Shown here: positions 44,184 to 52,988 of the stretch, piece by piece | Numbering within the stretch: the stretch's first letter is position 1 | How the letters are laid out: each line of letters opens with the position of its first letter | Origin: Candidatus Latescibacterota bacterium | GTDB lineage: Bacteria; Latescibacterota; UBA2968 | Length of the DNA stretch: 64,000 bases | Direction of reading: 5' to 3' | NCBI GenBank assembly: GCA_022823725.1 | Contig: JAJEHL010000044.1 | Location: 1 to 64,000, forward strand | Position numbers and translations under genes: made by a program | The notes under the pieces: model-generated | Databases searched by the model: none | Told to the model about the DNA's origin: nothing | The model's input: only the letters and a program-made list of their open reading frames with translations

Positions 44184-46574
44184 CTAAAACTGCGCAAACC
44201 CAACACCCACAAAAAATCCCGGTGCATCCAACCGCTTTGTGAAATCCAAACGAAACCAATCAAACAGCCCGTTAATCGACACACCTATTTCGTGGTGAAA
44301 ACCATCTGAATATTGCGGCGCGTAATCCAATAACGTGCGATCCCCAAACCACGTGCGCCCGTGCCCGCCGTGGACAATCAAACCAATATTGCGCTCCGCA
44401 GCCCACCGCCAGCCGATCAACTCAAACGGAACCGTGCGAAAATTGTGTTCCCAGAACATTCCCAGCACCTTCTCGCCTTCATAAGGGCGATTCACAAGCG
44501 TACGAAATGCCCCAAATGTCGATAACCCGTCCAGTAGCCCGGCATCCAAAATCTCAAAACGCTGCCTGGGCAACGTCCCCGTAAACGCACTGCCGACAAC
44601 GCGCACATCGAGCACATTGGGCAGCAAACGCCGCTTAAACAGCGTCTTAATACGCCAATCAAACAGCACCCGAAACTGCGTAAAATCGAAATCACTACCA
44701 AACCCCGACCGACTGTGTTCAACCTCCAATATAATTCTTCGCTGCCTGAAAATAAACACAAGCTCCGAATTTCTACCCTCGATATCCGCGCGCAAAAACA
44801 CAGAACGCAAATTACCCGGATCAATCTCCGGATTTGGCCGTTGCACATCAATATCCCCACTCAAATGCCAATCCGTCGTCTTCTCCACCGACCTGTGTTG
44901 CGCAACATTAATCCCACCACTCAACCGCACACCCGCCTTTCGCGGACGACCAAATCGGTAGCCCGTAATTCCCTTTACACCCTCGCGCCAAAAAAAATCA
45001 AAATAATCTTCAAAACCTTCAATCTGCTGAAAACTGGCCTTGAATCGGCTATATAATCTCGACCGATAGCGCGTATCTGTCCCGCGAAAACCCTCAAGCG
45101 AAACAAATCCCTTTTTATCCGTCCCCCAGCGCATCGTTGCCTTGCCATTCAAAGACCATCGTTTCAAACCGAAATTATACGCGCCTCCACCTGCAAAAGC
45201 CGTTCGACTTCGACTCGACCCCGCAGAAATTTTTAAACCTAAATGCCCGCCATCCACGCGATTGAACCACACCTCGGGTTTGGGTCGAAACGGCAACTTG
45301 CGACCCTTCTTACCACCCTTCTCATTTTTCTTTTCCCTCTCCTCCTCATCCTTCACAAAACGCGCCAAAAACCCCTTCGGCTCATACGCTTTATCCAGCG
45401 TCATCGTACTGTCGATCCGCACATAAGCCTCTTGCTCAACATCATCCAACGGCACGGCAAGTCCCGTTTGGACCAACAAACTATCCTGCTCGACACGCGC
45501 AGAATCCACCACCACAATGCGATCCTGTTCATAAAGCGAATCGGGCAACGCGACATTCACCTCATACCCCGTCAACCGAGAAACGCGTTGTCTCTTAAAA
45601 GGCGGAAATTGCAAACCAATCATCCCAACCTCAACATTCACATCCGACTGATAGCCCACCGGCAAATAGTAATCACCGCCGAAATTGCTAAACTGCTGTC
45701 GCATAGTAATGGTAAATTCGCGAACAGGCGGCGGAAACAAAAACGTCCGATTTGGCGTCAATTCCACCTCCACGAGCGCGTACACACTATCGAGCACAGC
45801 CACGCGACCATTAAAAGCCGTCTTGAGGCTGTGTTTGGGTTTCACATCAATATCGTAAATAATGCGATCATCCATTTTGCGACGGCCTGTGAGCACAAAA
45901 TCATAGTGATTCAGTGCATCGAGATGCGTAACGCCAATCAATCGATGCCCGGCGATTTTCGTCTCATCATCGTACAAATTCACCCCCGCAGCCGCAGGCA
46001 GTGCAAAATCCAAATCCAAATTCTCTGTCTCGCGTTTATCCTTAACGACCTCCCGCCATCCCTTTTTTTTATCCCAAAAACCATCGGACAAGCTCTCGAC
46101 AATCGCGACAATCTCGGTATCCTTGTGCAGAACAAACCGCGAATAAGCCTCAACGCGAAACGTCTCGAGACTATCCCACCACGTTTGCTTCTGCGCGATG
46201 ACCTTACGCATAATATTGGGGCCCATATCCTCAGCCGTCACCACGAGCGCCTCCAACTCAATCGGCACAGGCTTTAGGGCAAAATTATGCACATCGGCTG
46301 CATCCTCTGTCACATTGAACCGCTGCGACCGGTAGCCGATATAACGCACCTCCACCACCGCGGGAAGAGAACGCACAGACAGCACATACTTCCCCTCGGT
46401 ATTTGAAATCGTACCGTCATAAGCCCCAAGCACCTGCACCGTCGCAGCGGGAAGCGGCTCACCTGTTGACCCATCGGTCACAGTGCCCTGAATCACCTTT
46501 GCCTGCACCTGGGCAGCCAATAAAAGAACGGCAAATAACCACACCCATCGCATTGTCATAGCCTGTTTTTCCAT
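44184..46574 (-). CDS. Outer-membrane protein: carboxypeptidase-regulatory-like domain plus DUF5686-like barrel
   Basis: This protein of about 796 residues has a signal peptide (MRWVWLFAVLLLAAQVQAK) and a carboxypeptidase-regulatory-like plug, VIQGTVTDGSTGEPLPAATV … GKYVLSVRSL (about residues 28-110). A long region follows (MGPNIMRKVIAQKQTWWDSL … EAYSRFV) typical of DUF5686 proteins in Bacteroidota and related phyla. The C-terminus has alternating beta strands ending in Phe (GFFVGVGFAQF), as in outer-membrane barrels. Its role is unknown, probably envelope or surface related. The start is ambiguous between 46574, 46559 and 46553. Confidence 0.8.
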   Translation of the reverse strand: MEKQAMTMRWVWLFAVLLLAAQVQAKVIQGTVTDGSTGEPLPAATVQVLGAYDGTISNTEGKYVLSVRSLPAVVEVRYIGYRSQRFNVTEDAADVHNFALKPVPIELEALVVTAEDMGPNIMRKVIAQKQTWWDSLETFRVEAYSRFVLHKDTEIVAIVESLSDGFWDKKKGWREVVKDKRETENLDLDFALPAAAGVNLYDDETKIAGHRLIGVTHLDALNHYDFVLTGRRKMDDRIIYDIDVKPKHSLKTAFNGRVAVLDSVYALVEVELTPNRTFLFPPPVREFTITMRQQFSNFGGDYYLPVGYQSDVNVEVGMIGLQFPPFKRQRVSRLTGYEVNVALPDSLYEQDRIVVVDSARVEQDSLLVQTGLAVPLDDVEQEAYVRIDSTMTLDKAYEPKGFLARFVKDEEEREKKNEKGGKKGRKLPFRPKPEVWFNRVDGGHLGLKISAGSSRSRTAFAGGGAYNFGLKRWSLNGKATMRWGTDKKGFVSLEGFRGTDTRYRSRLYSRFKASFQQIEGFEDYFDFFWREGVKGITGYRFGRPRKAGVRLSGGINVAQHRSVEKTTDWHLSGDIDVQRPNPEIDPGNLRSVFLRADIEGRNSELVFIFRQRRIILEVEHSRSGFGSDFDFTQFRVLFDWRIKTLFKRRLLPNVLDVRVVGSAFTGTLPRQRFEILDAGLLDGLSTFGAFRTLVNRPYEGEKVLGMFWEHNFRTVPFELIGWRWAAERNIGLIVHGGHGRTWFGDRTLLDYAPQYSDGFHHEIGVSINGLFDWFRLDFTKRLDAPGFFVGVGFAQF

Positions 46575-46675
46575 TGCATAGTACCGCAATTTGCTTTACA
46601 TATATTTGAAAACCACTTGAACAAACACCAACTTCTTAAAACTTCGTATGTCATTCTTTCGAGGAGAGTACGTAT

Positions 46676-46933
46676 ATGGCTCTGCAATCGGATCATTCAA
46701 CAGAAAAATTGCTGGAACGCATTACCATAGATCCTGAAATTTGTCATGGCAAACCATGCATACGGGGATTGCGATATCCAGTTGAGATGATTTTGACACT
46801 CCTTAGTGGGGATATGTCCATTGATGATATTCTGGACGATTATGAAGACTTAGAAAAAGAGGACATTCTGGCAGCACTCGCTTTTGGAGCGAGATTAAGT
46901 CAGGTCAAGCGGATGCAGGTGATCGTAGAATGA
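46676..46933 (+). CDS. DUF433 antitoxin-like protein
   Basis: This 85-residue protein has the DUF433 pattern ITIDPEICHGKPCIRGLRYP, then VEMILTLLSGDMSIDDILDDY and EDILAALAFGA. DUF433 proteins have a winged-helix-like fold and are encoded before DUF5615 PIN-like toxins as VapB-type antitoxins. GAGGAGAG lies upstream. The stop overlaps the toxin ATG (ATGA). Confidence 0.92.
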   Translation: MALQSDHSTEKLLERITIDPEICHGKPCIRGLRYPVEMILTLLSGDMSIDDILDDYEDLEKEDILAALAFGARLSQVKRMQVIVE

Positions 46934-47283
46934 AACTTCTGATAGACGCACACCTCCCTCGAAGACTGGTGTATCGTTTCACAGAAGCAGGACACGATGC
47001 GATACACACGCTTGATCTCAACCTGAAAAACAGAACACCAGATCATGAAATCAATGCAATCTCTATTCAAGAAACGCGAATTGTTGTAACCAAGGATGAG
47101 GATTTTGTCACTTCGTTTTACGCCAGCGGTCGTCCCTTTAAGTTGCTGCTTGTATCAACGGGTAATATTGCCAATAATGATCTGGAACGTCTGTTTTTGA
47201 AGAATATGGATCGAATCTCCGCAGCATTCTCTGAATATAGTTTTATTGAAATTGATCGAACGAATCTGATTTTTCATACTTAA
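46930..47283 (+). CDS. DUF5615 PIN-like toxin
   Basis: This 117-residue protein has the PIN-like acidic residues in MKLLIDAHLPRRLVYRF (Asp6) and VVTKDEDFVTSF. LLLVSTGNIANNDLERLF is the usual third strand region. The family is a putative RNase toxin partnered with DUF433. The four-base overlap with the antitoxin gene indicates one operon. A collapsed second copy of this pair lies at 48053-48122. Confidence 0.9.
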   Translation: MKLLIDAHLPRRLVYRFTEAGHDAIHTLDLNLKNRTPDHEINAISIQETRIVVTKDEDFVTSFYASGRPFKLLLVSTGNIANNDLERLFLKNMDRISAAFSEYSFIEIDRTNLIFHT

Positions 47284-47335
47284 ACTTGACGTATGACGGA
47301 AAGTTTCACAATTCGAAATTTATATTTCCGCTCGG

Positions 47336-47364
47336 TTGACTGGTCATGGCAAATAGGCTATTTT
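47336..47364 (+). promoter_or_regulatory. Candidate sigma-70-type promoter for the NYN gene
   Basis: TTGACT (47336-47341) and TATTTT (47359-47364) are 17 bases apart, about 60 bases before the NYN start codon. Confidence 0.4.
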
Positions 47365-47425
47365 TAGATGTTGGTCAAAAAAGAAAATTGAGTGTAACCG
47401 GGACGAGCAAAACCGGAGAGACAAA

Positions 47426-48046
47426 ATGGACAAAGTTTTTATTTATTGGGACGATTCCAACATTTTCATCAGTGCTCAACAAGTTGCCATTGACAGAGAA
47501 GGCGAAGCCGTGCGTTCTCGCGTGCGTATTCACTTTCGGAATCTGCTGGAACTGGCGCGTGCTGGACGAAAAATTGAGCATGCTGTCGCCGTTGGCTCTA
47601 TCCCACCAGAACTACGGCACGTCTGGAATCGTTTAGAGAACGAAGGCGTTACCATCAAGCTATTGGAACGCGGTGCAATACAGGGACGGGAACAGGGCGT
47701 GGACCAGGTACTGCAAACCGAGATGCTGCGCGATGGGTTCGATTACAACGGCAATCCAGGTATTGTGGTCATGCTCACAGGAGACGGAGCCGGCTTTGAT
47801 GATGGCGTCGGCTTTCACGCTGACCTGGAGCGCATGCGACGCCGAGGTTGGCGCATTGAAGTTTTGTCGTGGCGGCATAGCTGCAATCGCCGGATGCGGG
47901 AATGGGCGGAGGAGAACGGCAGATTTATCGCATTGGATGATTTCTACGACAGCGTAACCTTTCTGGAACGACCTGCCCCAGGCGAACCCATCGCTGCGCC
48001 GCGCTATGCAGTTCCAGTTGACCTTAACCGGCGCCTTTCTGAGTAG
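47426..48046 (+). CDS. NYN-domain (PIN-like) protein
   Basis: This 206-residue protein has NYN motifs: the N-terminal acidic VFIYWDDSNIFISAQ, then EQGVDQVLQTEMLRDG with Asp, and VVMLTGDGAGFDDGVGFHAD. These form the PIN/FLAP-nuclease-like acidic pocket; NYN proteins are putative ribonucleases. Typical NYN proteins have TGDSDF here, and this one has TGDGAG, a variation near the active site. GGAGAG precedes the ATG. It sits between a DUF433/DUF5615 pair and a collapsed copy of that pair, so it seems to be inserted into a duplicated toxin-antitoxin locus. Confidence 0.85.
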   Translation: MDKVFIYWDDSNIFISAQQVAIDREGEAVRSRVRIHFRNLLELARAGRKIEHAVAVGSIPPELRHVWNRLENEGVTIKLLERGAIQGREQGVDQVLQTEMLRDGFDYNGNPGIVVMLTGDGAGFDDGVGFHADLERMRRRGWRIEVLSWRHSCNRRMREWAEENGRFIALDDFYDSVTFLERPAPGEPIAAPRYAVPVDLNRRLSE

Positions 48047-48052
48047 CACAAA

Positions 48053-48122
48053 ATTAAGTCAGGTCAAGCGGATGCAGATGAATTGAAATTGATCGAACGA
48101 ATCTGATCTTTCATGCTTAAAC
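48053..48122 (+). pseudogene. Collapsed second copy of the DUF433/DUF5615 pair
   Basis: TTAAGTCAGGTCAAGCGGAT, followed by GCAG, repeats 46895-46918 at the end of the antitoxin gene. ATTGAAATTGATCGAACGAA, followed by TCTGATCTTTCATGCTTAAACT, repeats the last bases of the toxin gene near 47246-47287 with two changes. The roughly 330 bases between are missing. Confidence 0.75.
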
Positions 48123-48178
48123 TACTTAAACCCGACCATGATTGCACAATCTGGTTTCAAACTTCGCGATTCAAACTC

Positions 48179-48958
48179 TTATATTTCCGCGCGTTTTTCA
48201 TACATCACAAGCCCAATAATCATAAAGATGACACCCGTAAGAATGGTATAGACACAAAGAGCCACATTCACAACTCCAAAAGGAGGCATCGAAATCTGTC
48301 CTAAAAATTCAAACGCTCTCTCTCCTTGTTGAAAAAGCTGACCATATAAAAATACGGACACGAGAAAAAAAGCAACAACAGTCAATCCCCGATACCGCTT
48401 AGCCGCGAACTTCACGCCCTCCATTCCGGTCACAAGTCCAAAAATAAAAACCACATACGTCACAAGAATCAAGCCAGTCACCAGAGTAAAATGGGGAAAT
48501 GACATCAACTCTAAAACGCCATTTACAAAAACGCCATCTACAGACTCTGCCGCAGTCACCATCCATAAATACAGACCACAAACTACAATGCCACCGCCCA
48601 CAAAGCCTACACTCGCGACCGCAGCAATTTTTGCCAGATTCACGATATATTGTGAATCGGGTAGCGCAAACATCTGATAATGCGTTTCAGATTTCCACTC
48701 GGAATTAAAGACGTGCGCCAACAAAAAAGGCAAACTGAAAACAAGGATAAAAACAGCCAGCATTTGCCAGAAATAGCTGAAATTGGGCCAAAGAATAAAA
48801 GGAGGATTATCGGGCTCAATCACATCATGCAAATGCCGAACATACGCTATCTGCATGCCCCCATAAGCATTCAATCCCGCGATCAAAAGCAGCACAAATA
48901 GAAAAAGGATTTTATGCGCCTTGAGTTCTTTTATATACAATGCAAAAAATGGTTTCAT
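48179..48958 (-). CDS. ABC transporter permease (paralog 1)
   Basis: This 259-residue membrane protein has about six hydrophobic segments (LFVLLLIAGLNAYGGM, MLAVFILVFSLPFLLAHVF, IAAVASVGFVGGGIVVCGLY, LILVTYVVFIFGLVTGMEG, LTVVAFFLVSVFLYG and ILTGVIFMIIGLVMYEKR). It is similar to its neighbour and to the truncated gene at 51069-51602, with near-identical 3' ends (FMIIGLV.YEKRAEI). ATG at 48958 is chosen (MKPFFALYIKELKAHK). It presumably forms the membrane channel of the GntR-linked exporter. Substrate unknown. Confidence 0.82.
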   Translation of the reverse strand: MKPFFALYIKELKAHKILFLFVLLLIAGLNAYGGMQIAYVRHLHDVIEPDNPPFILWPNFSYFWQMLAVFILVFSLPFLLAHVFNSEWKSETHYQMFALPDSQYIVNLAKIAAVASVGFVGGGIVVCGLYLWMVTAAESVDGVFVNGVLELMSFPHFTLVTGLILVTYVVFIFGLVTGMEGVKFAAKRYRGLTVVAFFLVSVFLYGQLFQQGERAFEFLGQISMPPFGVVNVALCVYTILTGVIFMIIGLVMYEKRAEI

Positions 48959-49008
48959 GTCACGTTTCCAAGTAAAGAGTATTCGGCCTTCATTGCACAA
49001 TTCGGAAT

Positions 49009-49812
49009 TTATATTTCCGCGCGTTTTTCATACATCACAAGCCCAATGATCATGAAGATAATACCCGTAAGAATGATAGAAAGATAAGGCGTTACACTCG
49101 TTTCGATAAAAATGAGCATTTCACCATACGCAAAAGGAAGTATCGGCATCAGGAAACTTGTAAAAACACCCAGACCTTGAAGCGTGAAGAAGCTAAAAAA
49201 TAAAAAGAAAAGAAAAGAAGCAACCGCAGCCAATCTCCGATACCGCTTAACCGAATACTTCACCCCTTCCATCCCAGTCACAATGCCAAAAACAAAAATC
49301 ATATAAGTCACAAGTAGCAAATGTGCTATAAGAACAAAATCAAAAAATGGCATAAGCTCTCCTATAACTATAAATATAGACCCTACACCTATCAGCCAGT
49401 CAGCGACTTTTGCCATCGATAAATACACACAGCCAATAACAATCCCACCACCTACAAAGCCAACACTCGCAACCGCAGCGACCTTTGCTAAAATCACCGT
49501 ATATTGTGACACCGGCAATGCAAACATCTGATAATGCGTCTCGGACCGCCACTCAGAATTGAAGGTGTGCGCCAGCAAAAAGGGCAGACTTAGAAAGAGG
49601 ATAGATTTTGCCAGATTGATAGGCAACATAACAAATAGCACAAATTTGAGGATCAGCCCAAGCTGTTCTTGTGCAACAAGCTGTTCTTGCGAAACATTTG
49701 CCACCTTCATAAGCCCATAGACATTCATCCCCGTAATCAAAAGCAGCAAAAATAGAAAAAGCATTTTATTTGCCTTAAGTTCTTTCATATACAATGCGAA
49801 AAATGGTTTCAT
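49009..49812 (-). CDS. ABC transporter permease (paralog 2)
   Basis: This 267-residue protein begins MKPFFALYMKELKANKMLFL and has six predicted membrane segments. Identical phrases in the three permease genes (ALP.SQYTVI.AKVAAVASVGFVGGG, MEGVK, IIGLVMYEKRAEI) show they are tandem duplicates. Two copies probably assemble with the ATPase at 49967. A REP element lies between this gene and the ATPase gene, which may reduce expression of the downstream permeases relative to the ATPase. Confidence 0.82.
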   Translation of the reverse strand: MKPFFALYMKELKANKMLFLFLLLLITGMNVYGLMKVANVSQEQLVAQEQLGLILKFVLFVMLPINLAKSILFLSLPFLLAHTFNSEWRSETHYQMFALPVSQYTVILAKVAAVASVGFVGGGIVIGCVYLSMAKVADWLIGVGSIFIVIGELMPFFDFVLIAHLLLVTYMIFVFGIVTGMEGVKYSVKRYRRLAAVASFLFFLFFSFFTLQGLGVFTSFLMPILPFAYGEMLIFIETSVTPYLSIILTGIIFMIIGLVMYEKRAEI

Positions 49813-49880
49813 GTCACGATTCCAAGTAAAGGTGGAAAATGGTGTTGCATCCTGAAGACGGGAGGACGGCTAAAAACCTT

Positions 49881-49915
49881 CTGGATCGCGGCTCAAAAAC
49901 ATGCCGCGATGACGG
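49881..49915. repeat. REP-like palindrome, copy 4
   Basis: CTGGATCGCGGC … GCCGCGATGACGG with loop TCAAAAACAT, between the ATPase and the downstream permease gene. GGGGGCACCGCCCC follows at 49924 as a short palindrome. Confidence 0.85.
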
Positions 49916-49966
49916 GCAGGCACGGGGGCACCGCCCCTACACTGATGGGCGGACATAGATTCCCCC

Positions 49967-50659
49967 CTACATTGCCACCATCTCAAACATCTCTGAAAGC
50001 GATTCTCCGCGTTCCTCGCGCAACGCATCTGCATTGCCAGAAAGCGCGATCTCGCCCTCTTTCATAAACATCACATCCTCGATAAACTCGCCCACTTCAT
50101 GGACCAGATGCGTCGAAATCAAAATCGTCTGCTCCCCAAAGCGAAACTCGCTAAACAGGGCTTCGACAATGCGCTTGCGCGACGGGGGATCAATACCGGA
50201 TAGCGGCTCATCCATCAAAACCAGATCACTCGGCCAGGAAAACGCGCACACCACCTTGAGCCGGCCCTGTTGACCCCGCGAAAGCGCGCCCACCTTCTTA
50301 TCCTCATCCAGCCCCATAAAACTCAGCAACTCGCGCGACTTATCCATATCCCACCCGGGATAAAAACGCGCCAAAAACTCCACCTGCTCCATCACCTTCA
50401 TCCAATCGTAAAACGGATTGACCTCCGCCAGATAAGCCACATGCTGTCGGGTCTTCACACTCACTTCTTGTCCCATCACCTCCGCAGATCCCCGCGACGG
50501 ACGTGTCAAACCAGCCAGAATGCGGAACAACGTACTCTTCCCACTCCCATTTTCGCCCAACACACCCTGCACGCGCCCGCGCTCAACCTGAAAAGAAACA
50601 CCGCGCAGCACCCACGCGCCTGGATATCGCTTCCACACATCTCGAACATCGATCATCAT
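49967..50659 (-). CDS. ABC transporter ATP-binding protein
   Basis: This 230-residue protein has Walker A GVLGENGSGKST, the ABC signature LSRGQQGRLK (normally LSGGQ), Walker B LVLMDEPLSGID and the switch His in STHLVHE. It energises the membrane proteins encoded downstream. Its start overlaps the stop of the GntR gene by four bases, so regulator and ATPase are translationally coupled. The arrangement is like the YtrA-YtrB type loci, where the regulator senses envelope stress. The substrate cannot be stated. Confidence 0.92.
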   Translation of the reverse strand: MMIDVRDVWKRYPGAWVLRGVSFQVERGRVQGVLGENGSGKSTLFRILAGLTRPSRGSAEVMGQEVSVKTRQHVAYLAEVNPFYDWMKVMEQVEFLARFYPGWDMDKSRELLSFMGLDEDKKVGALSRGQQGRLKVVCAFSWPSDLVLMDEPLSGIDPPSRKRIVEALFSEFRFGEQTILISTHLVHEVGEFIEDVMFMKEGEIALSGNADALREERGESLSEMFEMVAM

Positions 50660-51027
50660 GTCAAATCCTCCTCTATATTGCGCAACAAATCGGCAATTTG
50701 CTCGCTGGAAAGATCCAATTCGCCAACCTCTGCGACAAACCGCGCAACAGCACTCTGTGCCAACTTCCGCTTCTCAGCCTCAATCTTCTTCCCATCCTCT
50801 GTAACAAACGAACCCTGCCCGCGCCGCGTAAACACAAAACCCTCCCGCTCAAGTTCTGCATAAGCCCGCGCCATCGTATTGGGATTCACGCCCATTTCCC
50901 CCGCCATATCCCGCACCGAAGGCAACTTTGAACCCGGCGAATAAACCCCGCGCACCGAACGCTTTTTAATCTCGCCGATAATTTGTAGATAAATAGGCGC
51001 GTTTGGATCAAACTCATAAGGTGGCAT
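50656..51027 (-). CDS. GntR-family regulator (YtrA type)
   Basis: This 123-residue protein has the N-terminal winged helix PIYLQIIGEIKKRSVRG … GSKLPSVRDMAGEMGVNPNT … RAYAELEREGFVFTRRGQG. A short C-terminal dimerisation tail follows. The length is typical of the YtrA subfamily, which controls neighbouring ABC transporter genes. It overlaps the ATPase gene and is preceded by a permease fragment. The operator is probably in the region upstream, now altered by the IS insertion. Confidence 0.9.
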   Translation of the reverse strand: MPPYEFDPNAPIYLQIIGEIKKRSVRGVYSPGSKLPSVRDMAGEMGVNPNTMARAYAELEREGFVFTRRGQGSFVTEDGKKIEAEKRKLAQSAVARFVAEVGELDLSSEQIADLLRNIEEDLT

Positions 51028-51068
51028 ACAAATGCCTCCTGACTTTTTGTACGGTCATACACCGAACC

Positions 51069-51602
51069 TCATATTTCCGCGCGTTTTTCATACACAACAA
51101 GCCCAATAATCATAAAGATGACACCCATCAGAATCGTATAGACAAAAGGTGCCCATTCAATTGGAGGAAGATCTAACAGTGAAATTTCTCCTAAAAAGTC
51201 CAATGCCTGCTCGCCATGTCGGAAAAGACGACCATATACAAATACGGCAAAAATAAAAAAAACAACCGCTGTCAATCCCCGATATCGCTTAACCGCGAAC
51301 TTCACCCCCTCCATACCAGTCACAAGACCGAGAATGAAAACCATATACGTCACGAGCACCAAAGCAGCCAGAAAAAACAAGCTAAGAGCATAGGTCCTTA
51401 TCGCGACCTCTGGTTCTCCAATGGACATCATTGCTGTGTCCGAGGACGTAGCCTCACGTACTATCCATAAAAACAGACCGATAGTCACAATTATGCCGCC
51501 TACAATGCCCTTACTCGCAATCGCGGCAACTTTTGCCATAATCACCGTGTATTGTGATACCGGTAACGCGAACATTTGATAATGCGTTTCTGATCGCCAC
51601 TC
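51069..51602 (-). pseudogene. ABC permease (paralog 3) truncated by the IS
   Basis: The frame runs from the IS boundary at 51602 (EWRSETHYQMFALPVSQYTV) to the common 3' end (IIGLVVYEKRAEI). By alignment with the paralog at 49009-49812, about 86 N-terminal residues are missing. The sequence continues in frame up to the IS edge, so the cut is exact. The lost 5' part does not appear on the other side of the IS. Confidence 0.88.
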
Positions 51603-52988
51603 GAGATATTGTCAAATGTTGTGGATGGGTTTAGAACGCATCCTTTATGATTATGCAGCGATTTTGCGTTCACCATCTACGAATTTCACCCCGTCAATGA
51701 CGAGGGGTATGAGCTTGTAACCGCGTAATCTGACCCATGTTTTTTCAGCTTCAAGAGCCAGTTTATACACCATCGCCATTGTGGCTTTGACCGATCCGCA
51801 GCCTTTTGTCTGCCTCGTGCGATGCCTGACGGTAGCAAAAGTCGATTCAATCGGGTTGGTGGTGCGTAAATGGATCCAGTGTTTGGTAGGAAAATCATAA
51901 AAGGTGAAGAGCACCTCAAAATCTTTGGTGAGGCAGTCACAGGCTTTTTCATAGCGATCCTGATACAGACTCAAGAAGTGGTCATAGACCTTGTGCGCGG
52001 CCTCTTTTGTCGGCGACTGATACATATCTTGAAGGAGTCTCTTGGCATCCGGCTGCACAGATTTGGGTAGCTTATCCAACACATTAGCACTCTTATGCAC
52101 CCAGCAGCGCTGATGTTTCGTGGCAGGGAATGTCTCTTCCAATGCGTGCCAGAAGCCCATTGCCCCATCGCCTATGGCAAGAGCAGGTGGATGCGTCAAC
52201 CCGCGTGCTTTGACATCCAGTAAGAGGGTTTTCCAAGATAAGGTGCTCTCACGCTGTCCCTGCTCTATGGCAAGGACTTCCTTTTTACCTTCTGCTGTGG
52301 CACCAATGAGCACGAGAACACAGGGGCGATCATCAGACAGGCGTACGTTAAAATAGATACCGTCTGCCCAGATATAGACATAGTCTTTATCGTGCAAGTC
52401 GCGCTTTTGCCATTGTTTATACTCATCTTCCCAAATACGCTTTAAGCGCGTGATATTGGCCGGAGAAAGCCCTGGTGCGCCTTTGCCTAAGATCGCTTCG
52501 AGTGCCTGGGGAAAGGCTGAGGTAGAGACCCCTTTCAGATACAGTGTGGGGATCAATGTATCAATGCTCGGACTACGACGGGCATATTTAGGCAGGATCG
52601 CACTGGTGAAGTGCTCCCCGTCTCGACGATCGTGAACGCGGGGTTGTTTGACGGGTATTTTACCAATACCAGTGGTGACTTCTCGGGCAGGATGATACCC
52701 ATTTTTGACCACCTCACGATGACCCTTTTCATCCACCTGATCAGCAAATCGGGCGATGTATTCATTCACTTCATACCGCAAGGCGGCACATAACATCTTA
52801 CGCGCACCATTTCTTATGACTTCTTCGAGGCTCTCGGCCAGTGTATCTTGCACTATGCTTTCCACTTCAAATGGGGTATATTCTTTCACGAGCGTGTCCT
52901 TTCTCCCTCCTGGAGGGATTTTAGGTTTTTGTGATACTATAGGATACGCTCTTTTCTTTTACTCATCCACAACTTTTGAATATACCTC
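51603..52988 (-). mobile_element. IS256-family insertion sequence (copy 2, complete)
   Basis: Inverted ends GAGATATTGTCAAATGTTGT and, on the other side, GAGGTATATTCAAAAGTTGT, both followed by GGATG, bound a 1386-bp element with one transposase gene. The flanks (CGCCACTC before, CACGCCCC after) do not form an 8-bp duplication, so a deletion or recombination occurred after insertion. The inverted relative lies at 1-139. Confidence 0.9.
51651..52889 (-). CDS. IS256-family transposase
   Basis: This 412-residue protein matches mutator-type transposases in length and motifs: Asp in VYIWADGIYFNVRL, Asp in ALAIGDGAMGFWHALEE and Glu in TTNPIESTFATVRHRT, the DDE triad. CWVHKSANVLDKLPK is the conserved C/H-x segment. 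The frame is uninterrupted, so the element may still be mobile. The start ATG is at 52889, about 100 bases inside the IS end. Confidence 0.95.
   Translation of the reverse strand: MKEYTPFEVESIVQDTLAESLEEVIRNGARKMLCAALRYEVNEYIARFADQVDEKGHREVVKNGYHPAREVTTGIGKIPVKQPRVHDRRDGEHFTSAILPKYARRSPSIDTLIPTLYLKGVSTSAFPQALEAILGKGAPGLSPANITRLKRIWEDEYKQWQKRDLHDKDYVYIWADGIYFNVRLSDDRPCVLVLIGATAEGKKEVLAIEQGQRESTLSWKTLLLDVKARGLTHPPALAIGDGAMGFWHALEETFPATKHQRCWVHKSANVLDKLPKSVQPDAKRLLQDMYQSPTKEAAHKVYDHFLSLYQDRYEKACDCLTKDFEVLFTFYDFPTKHWIHLRTTNPIESTFATVRHRTRQTKGCGSVKATMAMVYKLALEAEKTWVRLRGYKLIPLVIDGVKFVDGERKIAA

Noticed and set aside
1-52988. Simple inversion of the 51-kb segment by recombination between the two IS copies
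   Set aside because: The available flanks (after 139, before 51603, after 52988) do not pair as 8-bp duplications in either arrangement, so the idea has no support here. The flank left of copy 1 is outside the window.
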